DNA of 64,000 nt from an uncultured Bacilli bacterium (GCA_934168245.1 CAKPMY010000002.1:1-64000); one strand, 5' to 3'. Numbered from the stretch's first letter, positions 17,116 through 25,604 are shown. Numbers and translations: made by a program. The notes: generated by a model not told the origin, from the letters alone.

Positions 17116-17659
17116 TATTACCATCCTTATACATAAAACAAGCCTCCTCATGAGCATAAATTACTCCAATCGCCTGTAAATATGAATAAATTATTGTCGT
17201 ACCCACAAACTTCATACCACACTTTTTCAAATCACTAGAAATCATATCCGACAATTCTGAACTAGTAAGTCCAGTCTCATAAAATATTTTTCCTTCCGTA
17301 AATATCTTCAAGTAATTATAAAAACTCCCCATTTCTAAAACAATACTTTTAAAAATTCTAGCATTATTAATACTGGCTCTTATCTTTAACTTATTTCGGA
17401 TAATCTCTTTATTCTCTAACAATTCTTTTATTTTTTCATCATCATACTTACAAACCTTATCTAAAGAAAAATTATCATAAGCCCTCCTAAAACTCTCTCT
17501 CTTATTAAGTACACATTCCCAAGAAAGCCCTGCTTGAAAAGACTCTAAAATTAACATTTCAAATAAATACTCATCTGAAAAATTCTCTATTCCCCATTCT
17601 TTATCATGATATAAAACATAAAGTTTATTATCTAAATTACACCAAGTACATCGTCTCAT
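17102..17659 (-). CDS. tag: DNA-3-methyladenine glycosylase I
   Basis: A 185-residue Tag enzyme that removes 3-methyladenine from DNA as the first step of base-excision repair. Seen: RRCTWCNLDNKLYVLYHDKE near the start with the Zn ligands Cys and His, FEMLILESFQAGLSWECVLN (the HhH-fold core with the base-pocket Glu), FVGTTIIYSYLQAIG, and AHEEACF with the remaining His and Cys zinc ligands. Length fits the family. The start at 17659 gives the expected MRRC beginning. A TGTTATAAT box at 17683 could drive this gene and those downstream. Confidence 0.93.
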   Translation of the reverse strand: MRRCTWCNLDNKLYVLYHDKEWGIENFSDEYLFEMLILESFQAGLSWECVLNKRESFRRAYDNFSLDKVCKYDDEKIKELLENKEIIRNKLKIRASINNARIFKSIVLEMGSFYNYLKIFTEGKIFYETGLTSSELSDMISSDLKKCGMKFVGTTIIYSYLQAIGVIYAHEEACFMYKDGNNEKN

Positions 17660-17679
17660 ACAGATCAACTCCATCTAAA

Positions 17680-17726
17680 AAAATTATAACAAAAAAAAGC
17701 AACTAATAAAAGTCACTTAATTTTTT
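17680..17726 (-). terminator. Terminator plus extended -10, 47-bp repeat copy 1
   Basis: The minus-strand stem AAGTGACT/AGTTGCTT with a T run ends the DHH gene transcript, followed by TGTTATAAT (-10 at 17683-17688) for tag. The same 47 bases occur at 18783-18829, so the DHH gene lies between direct repeats. Confidence 0.75.
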
Positions 17727-17754
17727 ATATCATAAATATCATTAATACACTGAA

Positions 17755-18696
17755 TTATTGTTTTTTTGTTAATATTTTAATTAGCTCTTCTTTCTGTTCT
17801 ACCGAAATAGGACTACTTGCTGCCTTATCATGACCTTTGCCACCCATTGCCTCAGCAATTAGTCTAACATTAACATCTTCTTTAACATTCCTATAAGAAA
17901 TTGTTCCATAATCTAAAGCAATCATCATAGCAAAGTCCATATCAAAATTATGCTGTCTAAAATATTCCGCCAAATCATTTCTATATTCATAATCAATAAA
18001 TACTATACCGGCTTTTAATCCCAATATTTCTCCATAATAAACTTTTCTTGCATACTCTGATAATTTTTCTTGAACTTGATTAATCTTATTATTAATTAGC
18101 ATTTTTTCTAATTCACTAAATTGAAATTTTTGTATAGTCGGATCACTCAATTTTGAAAACATTAATTCTATATACCCATCACATCCAACAGAGTCGAATA
18201 ATAATGTTAATTCATGTGGCATTTCATCATTATATTTAGTTTTCCATTCCCAAGTATCATATTTTCGTGTTAACTCTGAAAAATCACTTATTTTACATAT
18301 AGTACCATCAATAAAACCATTTGCAACTAAATACTCATAAAATAAACTCGTACCACTACATAATCCTTTATCATCAGAAATTCTAATTGTTGTAAATGGA
18401 TACTTATTAAAATTTCCCTCTAAAGCAGATTTATGATGATCAAATACAAAAAATTTATCATTTAACAGTTCATCTTTTGCAACCTTTGATAATGTCGGCT
18501 CTTCAAGCCATAAATCAGTTACAAAGACTCTATCATAATCATATATACTTCCATTCTCATAATATTTTGCTATTTCCTTTTGCAAATTAAAGGTTTCACA
18601 CAATACGCAATCAACCTCTTCAAAAGCCAATTTTGCTAAAACTGCATTTCCCATTCCGTCAATATCACTTTTATGTGTAAATAATAACACTTTCAT
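17755..18696 (-). CDS. DHH family phosphoesterase
   Basis: A 313-residue DHH/DHHA1 phosphoesterase. Motifs in order: LLFTHKSDIDGMGNAVL (metal-binding Asp-x-Asp), VFVTDLWLEEP, FFVFDHHKSALEG (the DHH triad), and a C-terminal GGKGHDKAAS matching the DHHA1 substrate-binding loop. Relatives hydrolyse cyclic dinucleotide products, short RNA (nanoRNase) or phosphoesters. With the long middle insert it is not a plain NrnA, and the substrate is unknown. It is a single-gene unit bounded on both sides by identical 47-bp terminator-promoter sequences. Confidence 0.88.
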   Translation of the reverse strand: MKVLLFTHKSDIDGMGNAVLAKLAFEEVDCVLCETFNLQKEIAKYYENGSIYDYDRVFVTDLWLEEPTLSKVAKDELLNDKFFVFDHHKSALEGNFNKYPFTTIRISDDKGLCSGTSLFYEYLVANGFIDGTICKISDFSELTRKYDTWEWKTKYNDEMPHELTLLFDSVGCDGYIELMFSKLSDPTIQKFQFSELEKMLINNKINQVQEKLSEYARKVYYGEILGLKAGIVFIDYEYRNDLAEYFRQHNFDMDFAMMIALDYGTISYRNVKEDVNVRLIAEAMGGKGHDKAASSPISVEQKEELIKILTKKQ

Positions 18697-18782
18697 TTAC
18701 TTCAACTCTCCATTTCCCACATAATATAAACTATAACTTTCACTATCTAAATTACAACAAAACCATTTCTTTGTAAAGTACC

Positions 18783-18829
18783 AAAATTATAACAAAAAAA
18801 AGCAACTAATAAAAGTCACTTAATTTTTT
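18783..18829 (-). terminator. Terminator plus extended -10, 47-bp repeat copy 2
   Basis: Identical to 17680-17726. The stem and T run end the lepB transcript. TGTTATAAT (-10 at 18786-18791) then provides a promoter about 90 nt upstream of the DHH gene. Confidence 0.75.
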
Positions 18830-18839
18830 GCTTTATAAT

Positions 18840-19340
18840 CTACTTCTTATTACCAAATCTTTTAAATGGAAACACTGTCAACTTAGTTGTACCTTTAATA
18901 TTCTTAATTGAAACAGGTCCAATAATTCTACTATCAGTTGAATTAACTCTATTATCTCCCATTACATAATAATGATTCTCTGGTATCTTAATAGGATCTA
19001 CATCTGCTGTTACCTCATGTGAGAAATCCTCTTCAACTACTTTTCCATTTATATATAGTTTATTATCTCTATATTCAACCGTCTCTCCAGGAAGACCAAC
19101 TACTCGCTTAATTATCTTTTCATTTTTATAATTAACTACTACAATATCAAATCTCTTAAGTCCCTTAAACTTGAAACTAATCTCATCTAATATCATAATA
19201 TCTTTATCTTCCAATGTCTCTAACATTGAAGGCCCATTTACCCTAATAGGTGTAACTATAAATATCTTAATCAACAACACTACTATAATTATAATTATAT
19301 ATGGTAAATACTCCTTCATAAAAACTTCCTTTTTACTCAT
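18840..19340 (-). CDS. lepB: Signal peptidase I
   Basis: A 166-residue type I signal peptidase (S26). One N-terminal membrane helix (about residues 11-30) is followed by VNGPSML with the catalytic Ser38, IIKRVVGLPGETVEYRDNKL with catalytic Lys78, and YVMGDNRVNSTDSRIIG, the conserved last box. It cleaves signal peptides from exported proteins on the outer membrane face. The length fits Gram-positive SipS-type enzymes. The start is supported by TAGGAGA 7 nt upstream. It lies downstream of rplS with a gap of about 95 bases and a weak terminator between. Confidence 0.95.
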   Translation of the reverse strand: MSKKEVFMKEYLPYIIIIIVVLLIKIFIVTPIRVNGPSMLETLEDKDIMILDEISFKFKGLKRFDIVVVNYKNEKIIKRVVGLPGETVEYRDNKLYINGKVVEEDFSHEVTADVDPIKIPENHYYVMGDNRVNSTDSRIIGPVSIKNIKGTTKLTVFPFKRFGNKK

Positions 19341-19414
19341 AATTATCTCCTAGAACTAAATACAAATTAAAATTTGTTACTTGGTCTTTGCCAATAAAAA
19401 CTTCCTATAAATAA

Positions 19415-19440
19415 AGAAAAAACAAGGTATACCCTTATTT
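19415..19440 (-). terminator. Weak terminator after rplS
   Basis: A short stem AAGG/CCTT around GTATA is followed by GTTTTTTC on the minus strand. It overlaps the last codons of rplS and may only partly stop transcription toward lepB. Confidence 0.35.
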
Positions 19441-19782
19441 TTGTCCTTTTTCTTTAATACGGTATCCACCAACTCTATTCTTAAGGAATGTAAGTTTAGC
19501 ACGTCTAACTTTACCACGACGTAATACTGTAATACCAGCAATCTTTGGTGAATGAATTGGGAAGATTCTTTCTACTCCAACACCTGAAGACATTTTACGT
19601 ACTGTAAATGTTTCTGAAACAGAACCACCTTTACGTGAAACAACTACACCTTCAAATGCTTGAATACGTTCTCTCTTACCTTCGATAATCTTAACGTCAA
19701 CTCTAACAGTATCACCAACACGGAATTCTGGAACGTTAGGATTAATTTGTTTTTCATTGATTTTGTCAATAATATTAGCCAT
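19435..19782 (-). CDS. rplS: 50S ribosomal protein L19
   Basis: A 115-residue L19, located at the 30S-50S interface. FRVGDTVRVDVKIIEGKRER, the central FEGVVVSRKGGSVSETFTVR and the closing GKVRRAKLTFLKNRVG are characteristic, and the length is the usual one. It is preceded by its own promoter and a leader of about 75 nt, typical of autoregulated ribosomal protein genes in Bacillota. It lies about 2 kb from trmD-rimM, whereas these are adjacent in many bacteria. Confidence 0.97.
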   Translation of the reverse strand: MANIIDKINEKQINPNVPEFRVGDTVRVDVKIIEGKRERIQAFEGVVVSRKGGSVSETFTVRKMSSGVGVERIFPIHSPKIAGITVLRRGKVRRAKLTFLKNRVGGYRIKEKGQK

Positions 19783-19857
19783 ATAAGTTCTCCTCTCTAA
19801 AAATATTTACCAATGATCATATCTAATCAAAAAACAGCGGATCATCTCAAACTGACA
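19783..19857 (-). promoter_or_regulatory. Candidate L19 mRNA leader
   Basis: About 75 nt of untranslated leader lie between the promoter and the rplS start, with self-complementary pieces (GATGATC and GATCATT). Position and gene match the L19 leader of Bacillota, but the fold was not computed. Confidence 0.4.
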
Positions 19858-19863
19858 AACAAG

Positions 19864-19892
19864 ATTATAACACAGCAATACCTAAAAATCAA
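19864..19892 (-). promoter_or_regulatory. rplS promoter
   Basis: TTGATT, 17 nt, TATAAT, with TG one base upstream of the -10 (extended -10). A strong housekeeping sigma promoter for rplS. Confidence 0.8.
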
Positions 19893-19930
19893 TCCATTTT
19901 CTTGTTATTTCAGGCTTTTATCGCAATATT

Positions 19931-20605
19931 TTACTTATAAACAACAAAATCTTCATACTCTAAATCATTAAACTCTATATTTTCAATACTTAAAATACGA
20001 TTATCTTCATCAAATACTAACTTAAATACATCTGGTGAATTAATTCTCTTCTTAAAAACTTCTCTTCCCTTAAAACTAAATGCCAAAGTTCTATCATAAT
20101 CAATACTGTCTAATCGACACCATTTTAATAATAGAAAAGTAATTGCTAAACCATGCGAAAATATTGCAATCCTCTTACCCTTATTAGCCATAATAACTTC
20201 TTCTAATGCTTCATACATCCTATTTCTAACTTCTTCTTGACTCTCTCCTCCAACAGTCTTGTATTTAGCATCAGTATACTGTAAAACAAACCAATCTTTT
20301 ACTTCACCATCATTAGGTATCCCAACTCTTCTCTCATCAAACCTACAATCAATATTAGCCTTTAATCCTTGTCTTTCCATCATATATTTAGCCGTTTGTA
20401 ACGTCCTAACACAATTACTAGTATATAAGACATCAATATTTTGTAGTTCCTCTTCCTGACTTAAAAGATTCGCCCTTTTCTCACCTGATACATTTAAAAT
20501 TATCTTTTCATTTTTTAATAACTCACTCTGAGAAGTATTATAACTATTAATCATTTCCTTGCCCATTCTAACTGAATGTCTTATCAAATATACAACTGTC
20601 TCCAT
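19931..20605 (-). CDS. Histidine phosphatase family protein
   Basis: A 224-residue phosphoglycerate-mutase-like phosphatase. VVYLIRHSVRM holds the phosphorylated His (RHS here in place of the more common RHG), LYTSNCVRTLQTAKYM is the second box, and IAIFSHGLAITFLLLKW carries the second catalytic His. The substrate is not predictable; such enzymes act on sugar phosphates, nucleotides or phosphoproteins. It is cytoplasmic with no signal. A gap of 10 bases separates it from the membrane protein gene upstream. Confidence 0.85.
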   Translation of the reverse strand: METVVYLIRHSVRMGKEMINSYNTSQSELLKNEKIILNVSGEKRANLLSQEEELQNIDVLYTSNCVRTLQTAKYMMERQGLKANIDCRFDERRVGIPNDGEVKDWFVLQYTDAKYKTVGGESQEEVRNRMYEALEEVIMANKGKRIAIFSHGLAITFLLLKWCRLDSIDYDRTLAFSFKGREVFKKRINSPDVFKLVFDEDNRILSIENIEFNDLEYEDFVVYK

Positions 20606-20615
20606 ATATCCTCCT

Positions 20616-21359
20616 CTAAATTACCTCAAGATTATCTTTTACTTTTCTACCTTTAAGGCTTCTAATTATAAAGTAAATAAAATAAATACCAGTACCAGCC
20701 ATTACAAAACATAACCCATTAATAAAATTAATCTTACTCTTAACACTAACTGTTCCATTATCGCTTAAATCATTTTTCCCAATCGTAAAATTATCCTGCA
20801 TCAACGGTATCTTAATCTTCGCCAATTCTCTTTCTTTACTCTCCTTATTAGAACATAAAACTATCTCTAATAACATATTAGAATCCAAAGAAAAATTTCT
20901 CTTAATCTCTGCTGCATGACCCAAATATTCTTGATACTTAATTTCTGCATACTTATCAAATTCTACTTTTCTCTCTACTGTCTCATATTCTTCTTTATCT
21001 GTAATTACTTGTTCTATTTCTCTAATTATATTTTTAAACTCTCTATCATATACAATCATTCTAGCCTTTAAATAGTACTCTTCACTATACTTAATATCAT
21101 AATCAAAGTCCTTTACCAATTCAAAACTAGTCCTAATAGTTTCAATCTCTCTTCCATTAAAACTATTCTTCTCTTTATCCGTAAACTTCTCTCTAGTACT
21201 TAAACTAACTACATAACTACTAGCAACTTCTTCTCCATAAGAAACATCCTTAAACTTTGTATAAGTAAACCCTTTCCAAATAAATAAAAGAGAAAGTATA
21301 CCTATTCCACCAATTAATATATACTGATAAACAACTTTATTTATTTTTATCTTTTTCAT
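20616..21359 (-). CDS. Two-helix membrane protein, DUF5305-like
   Basis: A 247-residue protein with one membrane helix near each end (about residues 12-29 and 215-235) and a middle domain of about 180 residues outside. The architecture, including an outer domain with SSYVVSLSTREKF-like strands and a helical middle, resembles DUF5305-type proteins that sit beside signal peptidases in Gram-positive genomes. lepB is near (19.3 kb), which fits weakly. The start at 21359 follows AGGTGAACGGT; an upstream GTG would overlap this site. The function is unknown. Confidence 0.6.
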   Translation of the reverse strand: MKKIKINKVVYQYILIGGIGILSLLFIWKGFTYTKFKDVSYGEEVASSYVVSLSTREKFTDKEKNSFNGREIETIRTSFELVKDFDYDIKYSEEYYLKARMIVYDREFKNIIREIEQVITDKEEYETVERKVEFDKYAEIKYQEYLGHAAEIKRNFSLDSNMLLEIVLCSNKESKERELAKIKIPLMQDNFTIGKNDLSDNGTVSVKSKINFINGLCFVMAGTGIYFIYFIIRSLKGRKVKDNLEVI

Positions 21360-21414
21360 ACCGTTCACCTATCTACTAAAAGAATACAAAAATTACTAAC
21401 TACTTACAATACTT

Positions 21415-21449
21415 TAAAGAAAAAGAAGTCATTTAATTTACAACTTCCT
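21415..21449 (-). terminator. Intrinsic terminator
   Basis: The stem GAAGTTGT/ATGACTTC (with G-U pairs) and CTTTTTCTTT tail on the minus strand follow the trmD-linked gene ending at 21455. Confidence 0.6.
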
Positions 21450-21454
21450 TGACA

Positions 21455-21907
21455 TTATCTATTTTTACCAGTCTCTGTTTTCATCATTAAATTACTTTGT
21501 AATTCTGCAAACTCTAACTTTGCTTGTTTCTGTAGAGCACTTAACTGTTTAGCCATTATTTCTAACTCTTTATTTTCTAAATAAATTCTATATTTATTTT
21601 TTATTTCTTGTCTAAACTTCTCTATTCTATTTAAAGCAATTCTAAAAGACTCTCCCGTATCATCATCACTAATTAATAGTTCCGTTAAAACTTCTATTAG
21701 CCTCTTATATTTCTTTCTTACATAGTCTCGGACTAACTCTTTAGAAAGTCCCATATCAACTACTAAAATATCTTTAACCATCATTCCCTGTATCTTAAAC
21801 TTATTACCTCGAGAAGGCATTAAGAATCCCTCTAGATTTTTTATCTGATCAAAATCTTGATACTTCCACTTCTTTTTTATTACTTTCTTCTTACTAATAG
21901 AATACAC
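21455..21907 (-). CDS. Hypothetical basic coiled-coil protein, 150 aa
   Basis: I do not recognise this protein. It begins at GTG 21907 after GGTGGAG, is strongly basic at the N-terminus (KKKVIKKKW), and its C-terminal half is a long charged helix likely to form a coiled coil (ELEIMAKQLSALQKQAKLEF). It has no membrane segment. It lies 10 bases after trmD in the rimM-trmD operon, so an RNA- or ribosome-linked role is possible but unproven. A terminator follows it. Confidence 0.65.
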   Translation of the reverse strand: MYSISKKKVIKKKWKYQDFDQIKNLEGFLMPSRGNKFKIQGMMVKDILVVDMGLSKELVRDYVRKKYKRLIEVLTELLISDDDTGESFRIALNRIEKFRQEIKNKYRIYLENKELEIMAKQLSALQKQAKLEFAELQSNLMMKTETGKNR

Positions 21908-21917
21908 AAAACTCCAC

Positions 21918-22583
21918 CTACTTCTCTAATAAATCTGGTCTACGTTCTTTTGTTCTTTTTAAACTTTCCATCTTTCTATACTCATCTATTTTCTTATGAT
22001 CTCCTGACAATAACACGTCTGGCACTTCCATTCCTTTATAAATCCTAGGTTTTGTATAAGTCGGATAATCTAATAAATTATTATTAAATGAATCATTCAA
22101 GTGTGATCCTTCTTCTATAACACCTGGTAAAAGTCTTCCAATCGAATCAACTAATACCATACTTGCTAATTCTCCTCCAGTTAAAACATAATCTCCTATA
22201 CTTATCTCCATATCACAAATACTTCTAATTCGCTCATCAAATCCCTCATAATGACCACAAATTAAAATTAAATGTTTCTCTTTCGCTAAATCATAAGCCA
22301 TACTTTGTTTATACAAGGTACCATCTGGAGTTAATAATATAACTTTTGTATCTTCTCCTCTTAGATCATTAACACAATCAAATATCGGTTGACAAGTAAG
22401 GACCATTCCATTTCCTCCACCATATGGAGTATCATCTACTTTATGATGTAAATCTAAGGAATAATCCCTAAAATTATGAATTTCAACTTTTATTTTTCCC
22501 AACTCAATCGCTCTTTTAATTATTGATTCACTAAAAATACCCTTATACATTTCTGGAAACAAAGTCAAAATATCAATCTTCAT
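21918..22583 (-). CDS. trmD: tRNA (guanine-N1)-methyltransferase
   Basis: A 221-residue TrmD, which methylates G37 at N1 in tRNAs reading CNN codons and so prevents +1 frameshifts. Seen: MKIDILTLFPEMY at the start, LDLHHKVDDTPYGGGNGMVL, LILICGHYEGFDERI and IGDYVLTGGELASMVLVDSI, the SpoU-TrmD trefoil knot region. Length is typical though slightly short at the C-terminus. It forms an operon with rimM upstream (8-base gap). Confidence 0.97.
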   Translation of the reverse strand: MKIDILTLFPEMYKGIFSESIIKRAIELGKIKVEIHNFRDYSLDLHHKVDDTPYGGGNGMVLTCQPIFDCVNDLRGEDTKVILLTPDGTLYKQSMAYDLAKEKHLILICGHYEGFDERIRSICDMEISIGDYVLTGGELASMVLVDSIGRLLPGVIEEGSHLNDSFNNNLLDYPTYTKPRIYKGMEVPDVLLSGDHKKIDEYRKMESLKRTKERRPDLLEK

Positions 22584-22591
22584 CTTATCAC

Positions 22592-23074
22592 CTACATTCC
22601 TTCTAATAATTCAACTAGTACTTCTTTTTTCTCTTTAGAAATACTTTTAACCATTGGTGAATTAACTGGAATCAAGACCTCTTTATCAAACTCAACTCTA
22701 AGTATCTTATTATTAGGACTCGCTAAAAATATTTCTTTTATTATTCCACTTTTTCCATCACTAGTCAACACAGTATAATTAATTAACTCTTCGTCTAATA
22801 CCTCATCTCTACCTAATTCTAAACTACTCTTAACTACATATACTTGCTTCTTCATCAAAAATAAAACTTCATTTATATCAGTATAGTCATTTAAAGTAAC
22901 CATCTCAAAATTCTTATGTCTTCTATAACTTCTAATAACATATTCCTTACCATCTATAATAAGTTTTTTTCCAACTACAAATACTTTCTCTTTAAACTGA
23001 AAATTACTAAGTATTCTAATTTCTCCCTTAATACCATGTGTACCTACTACTTTTCCTATATATACTTCATCCAT
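22592..23074 (-). CDS. rimM: 16S rRNA processing protein RimM
   Basis: A 160-residue RimM, a 30S assembly factor that binds S19. The N-terminal VYIGKVVGTHGIKGEIRIL is the defining motif, followed by a short linker and the PRC-barrel domain (LINYTVLTSDGKSGIIKEI, ILRVEFDKEVLIPVNSPMV). Length fits. It is placed directly before trmD, as in most bacteria, and its first base overlaps the stop of the upstream RNA methyltransferase gene. Confidence 0.95.
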   Translation of the reverse strand: MDEVYIGKVVGTHGIKGEIRILSNFQFKEKVFVVGKKLIIDGKEYVIRSYRRHKNFEMVTLNDYTDINEVLFLMKKQVYVVKSSLELGRDEVLDEELINYTVLTSDGKSGIIKEIFLASPNNKILRVEFDKEVLIPVNSPMVKSISKEKKEVLVELLEGM

Positions 23075-23820
23075 TAATAATTCCCCAATTCATATAATAA
23101 AATACTAGTTGCCACCGCAACATTAAGACTCTCAACTCTAGCATTCATTCTTATAAACAAATTCTCATCACATAAATCTAGTATTCTTCTTTTAACTCCA
23201 TTACCTTCATTACCAACTATTAAGACAAATTGTTCCTTATCTTCAGGAGGAATACTTTTAACATCAACTCCTCCATCTACACAAGTTCCATATACTTTAA
23301 AATCACTTGCTTTAATCATCCTAACCCAATCAAAAACATTTCTAACTATAATATTTGTATGAAAAATCATACCTTGTGTCGCTCTTAAAACTTTGGGATT
23401 ATATAAATCAACAGTTCCCTCAGAAAGTACAATAGTCGTTACTCCAAATGCTAAAGCACTTCTAACAATAGTCCCTAAATTACCTGGATCTTGAATATCA
23501 TCAAGTACTAAAATTCTATTTCCTTCTACTTCTTCTCCCTCTCGATCTCTTTTTCTACATAAAGCCATAACACTACTAGGATTATCCATTGCTGAAATCT
23601 TACTTAAAACTTCTCTAGAATAATATCCATAAGGAGAAGGAAATGGTAAATCCGTACCCTCTTCTAAAATAAGTTCTTCTAAAACACCTGCTCTAAAAGC
23701 CTCTATCGCTAAATGTTCTCCTTCAACTATAAATAAATTATATTCATCACGATACTTCTTCTTTTGTAACTTCTTAAACATCTTAACCTTTTCATTATCT
23801 AAACTAGTAATTACGTTCAA
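23074..23820 (-). CDS. TrmH-family RNA methyltransferase
   Basis: A 248-residue SpoU/TrmH 2'-O-methyltransferase. An N-terminal substrate-binding domain (DEYNLFIVEGEHLAIEAF) precedes the catalytic knot domain: ILVLDDIQDPGNLGTIVRSA, FVLIVGNEGNGVKRRIL and RVESLNVAVATSILLYE match the three motifs. It should methylate ribose in 23S rRNA or tRNA; the exact site is not clear. It overlaps the peptidase gene upstream by 4 bases and rimM by 1 base, forming a five-gene operon from 24.4 to 21.5 kb. Confidence 0.92.
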   Translation of the reverse strand: MNVITSLDNEKVKMFKKLQKKKYRDEYNLFIVEGEHLAIEAFRAGVLEELILEEGTDLPFPSPYGYYSREVLSKISAMDNPSSVMALCRKRDREGEEVEGNRILVLDDIQDPGNLGTIVRSALAFGVTTIVLSEGTVDLYNPKVLRATQGMIFHTNIIVRNVFDWVRMIKASDFKVYGTCVDGGVDVKSIPPEDKEQFVLIVGNEGNGVKRRILDLCDENLFIRMNARVESLNVAVATSILLYELGNY

Positions 23821-24455
23821 AATTCCTTCATCTCCTTACGATACTTCTTATAATCAGGCATATTATCTTCTACTAATGCCCAAAACCTATCCGAATGATC
23901 TCCATGTATTAAATGTGACAATTCATGTACAATAACATAATCTAAGTATTTAGTATCTCTCTTTATTAATTCCAAATTTAAAGTAATAACCTTCGTCTTA
24001 ATATTACAAACTCCCCATCTACTAGTCATTTTCCTAACCTTTAACTCCGGATATGGAATCCTCTTTGTAAATTTATTATACTGTGTATTCAAATGTTCTA
24101 AAAATAAACTCTTTGCTTGATTCTTATACCATTTATTAATATCAAAATTTCTATTTATAAAAACTTTATTAGTTCCAAACTCTATATTAGGACTATCTAC
24201 ATAAACAATATCATATCTATGTCCTAAATAGAAAAAACCATCGTTATTTTCTTTTTTCTTTTCTTGTACTTCTATCATCTTAATTAACTTTTCATAATTT
24301 TCTTCTATTAAATTTGTAATTGTCTTTGTCGTTGTAAATTTATTAGTAGTAACTAAAACAGTTAAATCAGGTTTTACTCTAATATAAGTATTTCTAGTTG
24401 TACTTTTTCTCTCTATCACAATATCATAAGTTTTCCCATCGACGTTTAACTTCAT
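23817..24455 (-). CDS. YgjP-like (DUF45) metallopeptidase
   Basis: A 212-residue protein of the YgjP/DUF45 family. MTSRWGVCNIKTKVITLN and LDYVIVHELSHLIHGDHSDR (HExxH plus a third His) are the family signatures of a putative zinc peptidase related to SprT/WLM proteins. The N-terminal part is strand-rich (VLVTTNKFTTTKTI). The biochemical role is poorly known in the family. It is the first gene of the operon running to trmD; its start is divergent from sspI with a gap of about 98 bases. Confidence 0.88.
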   Translation of the reverse strand: MKLNVDGKTYDIVIERKSTTRNTYIRVKPDLTVLVTTNKFTTTKTITNLIEENYEKLIKMIEVQEKKKENNDGFFYLGHRYDIVYVDSPNIEFGTNKVFINRNFDINKWYKNQAKSLFLEHLNTQYNKFTKRIPYPELKVRKMTSRWGVCNIKTKVITLNLELIKRDTKYLDYVIVHELSHLIHGDHSDRFWALVEDNMPDYKKYRKEMKEF

Positions 24456-24505
24456 TTATATCACCAATTCCATTTTACTATATAATAAGAAAAAAATAAA
24501 GTTTC

Positions 24506-24535
24506 GTATAAAAATATAACTTTTATCTCATTATA
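24506..24535 (+). promoter_or_regulatory. Candidate sigma G-type promoter for sspI
   Basis: GTATA, 18 nt, CATTATA on the plus strand. This fits the forespore sigma G pattern (GHATR and CATnhTA with 17-18 nt spacing) and lies directly before the sspI ribosome site, GGAGG at 24542-24546. Confidence 0.55.
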
Positions 24536-24552
24536 TATATGAGGAGGAATAT

Positions 24553-24780
24553 ATGGAAATGAGTATCAGAGAACACATAATAAATAATTTTAAAGGTGAT
24601 GATTACAACACTCTTCGTCAAGCAATCGACGAATCTGTTTCATCTAATGATGAAGTAACATTACCTGGTCTTGGTGTTTTCTTATGTCTAATCTGGGAAA
24701 ATGCTGATCAAGAATTAAAAAATGAACTTATCGAAATAATTAAAAAACGTGTAGAAAAAGGATTAACTGAAGAAAGTTAA
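24553..24780 (+). CDS. sspI: Small acid-soluble spore protein SspI
   Basis: A 75-residue protein matching the minor spore protein SspI (SASP-I). The central TLPGLGVFLCLIWENA segment matches the conserved TLPGLGVLFE-x-I-W-x-N-A core of the Bacillus protein, and the size and helical ends fit. SspI is made in the developing forespore under sigma G in Bacillus. Here it is nearly the only full gene on the plus strand and has a sigma G-like promoter and a strong GGAGG site 6 nt before the ATG. Its presence supports endospore formation. It is convergent with frr, with 23 bases between the stops. Confidence 0.88.
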   Translation: MEMSIREHIINNFKGDDYNTLRQAIDESVSSNDEVTLPGLGVFLCLIWENADQELKNELIEIIKKRVEKGLTEES

Positions 24781-24803
24781 TTCTTTTTAAATGAAAAGAA
24801 CTA

Positions 24804-25352
24804 CTAAACTGTTAGTAATTCTTGTTCTTTTTCTTTTAATATACTATCTACTTTTTTATTATACTCATTAACTATCTCTTGAATATCTTTTTCTAATCCT
24901 TTTTCTTCATCTTCTGAAACTTCTAGTTTAGAAACAGCCTCTATTCCTTCACGTCTAATATTTCTAATCGTAACCTTTGTCTCCTCTGAAATGGCCTTAA
25001 CTTGTTTAACTAATTCCCTTCTTCTCTCTTCTGTAAGTTCTGGAATAATAATTCTAATTGTTTCTCCATCATTACCAGGATTATATCCTAAATTAGATGC
25101 TAAAATAGCCTTTTCGATATCTTTTAAACATCCTCTATCAAAAGGTTTAATTAATAATTGACGTGCTTCTGGTACAGAAATAGTTGCTAATTGTTTTAAA
25201 GGTGTCATACTACCATAATATTCAACTACAATACCATCTAAACTAGAAGGATTTGCTCTTCCAGCCCTAACAGTAGCAAAACGTTTTTCTAAAGTAGCAA
25301 TAGCCTTATCCATTTTCTCATTCAATTCTAAGATAATCATTTCACTATCCAT
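24804..25352 (-). CDS. frr: Ribosome recycling factor
   Basis: A 182-residue RRF, which with EF-G splits post-termination ribosomes. The three-helix bundle and hinge domain are recognisable: FATVRAGRANPSSLDGIVVE, LIKPFDRGCLKDIEKAI, LTEERRRELVKQVKAISEE and a C-terminal KKVDSILKEKEQELLTV. Length is standard. It stands alone here; pyrH, its usual neighbour, is not in the window, and rpsB-tsf lies 3 kb away behind unrelated membrane protein genes. Confidence 0.97.
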   Translation of the reverse strand: MDSEMIILELNEKMDKAIATLEKRFATVRAGRANPSSLDGIVVEYYGSMTPLKQLATISVPEARQLLIKPFDRGCLKDIEKAILASNLGYNPGNDGETIRIIIPELTEERRRELVKQVKAISEETKVTIRNIRREGIEAVSKLEVSEDEEKGLEKDIQEIVNEYNKKVDSILKEKEQELLTV

Positions 25353-25493
25353 TATATTTCATCTCTCCTTAATACTTATATTATATTATAAATATAAGAT
25401 AAAAGAAAGAAAAAAGTAGATAATTCGCCTCATCTTAACAAATTTTCAAACTCCGTATTCTACATTCCTAATCATTAAATATTACCCATCCAA

Positions 25494-25525
25494 TTAAAAA
25501 AATACAACTTTTTTGTATTTTTTCT
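25494..25525 (-). terminator. Hairpin with T run
   Basis: AAATACAA/TTGTATTT with A/T-rich flanks can act as a terminator on either strand. It lies in the 248-base gap between frr and the gene at 25601, otherwise only AT-rich sequence with the frr promoter region. Confidence 0.4.
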
Positions 25526-25574
25526 TTTATTTTGACTAAAAAACACGTTTTCATCAAAAAAACAGACATTTTTC

Positions 25575-25604
25575 CGAAGAAAAAAGAGTGGCAATCACTC
25601 TTAA
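25575..25604 (-). terminator. Intrinsic terminator
   Basis: The minus-strand stem AAGAGTG/CACTCTT and TTTTTTC tail overlap the last codons of the gene at 25601. Confidence 0.75.
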
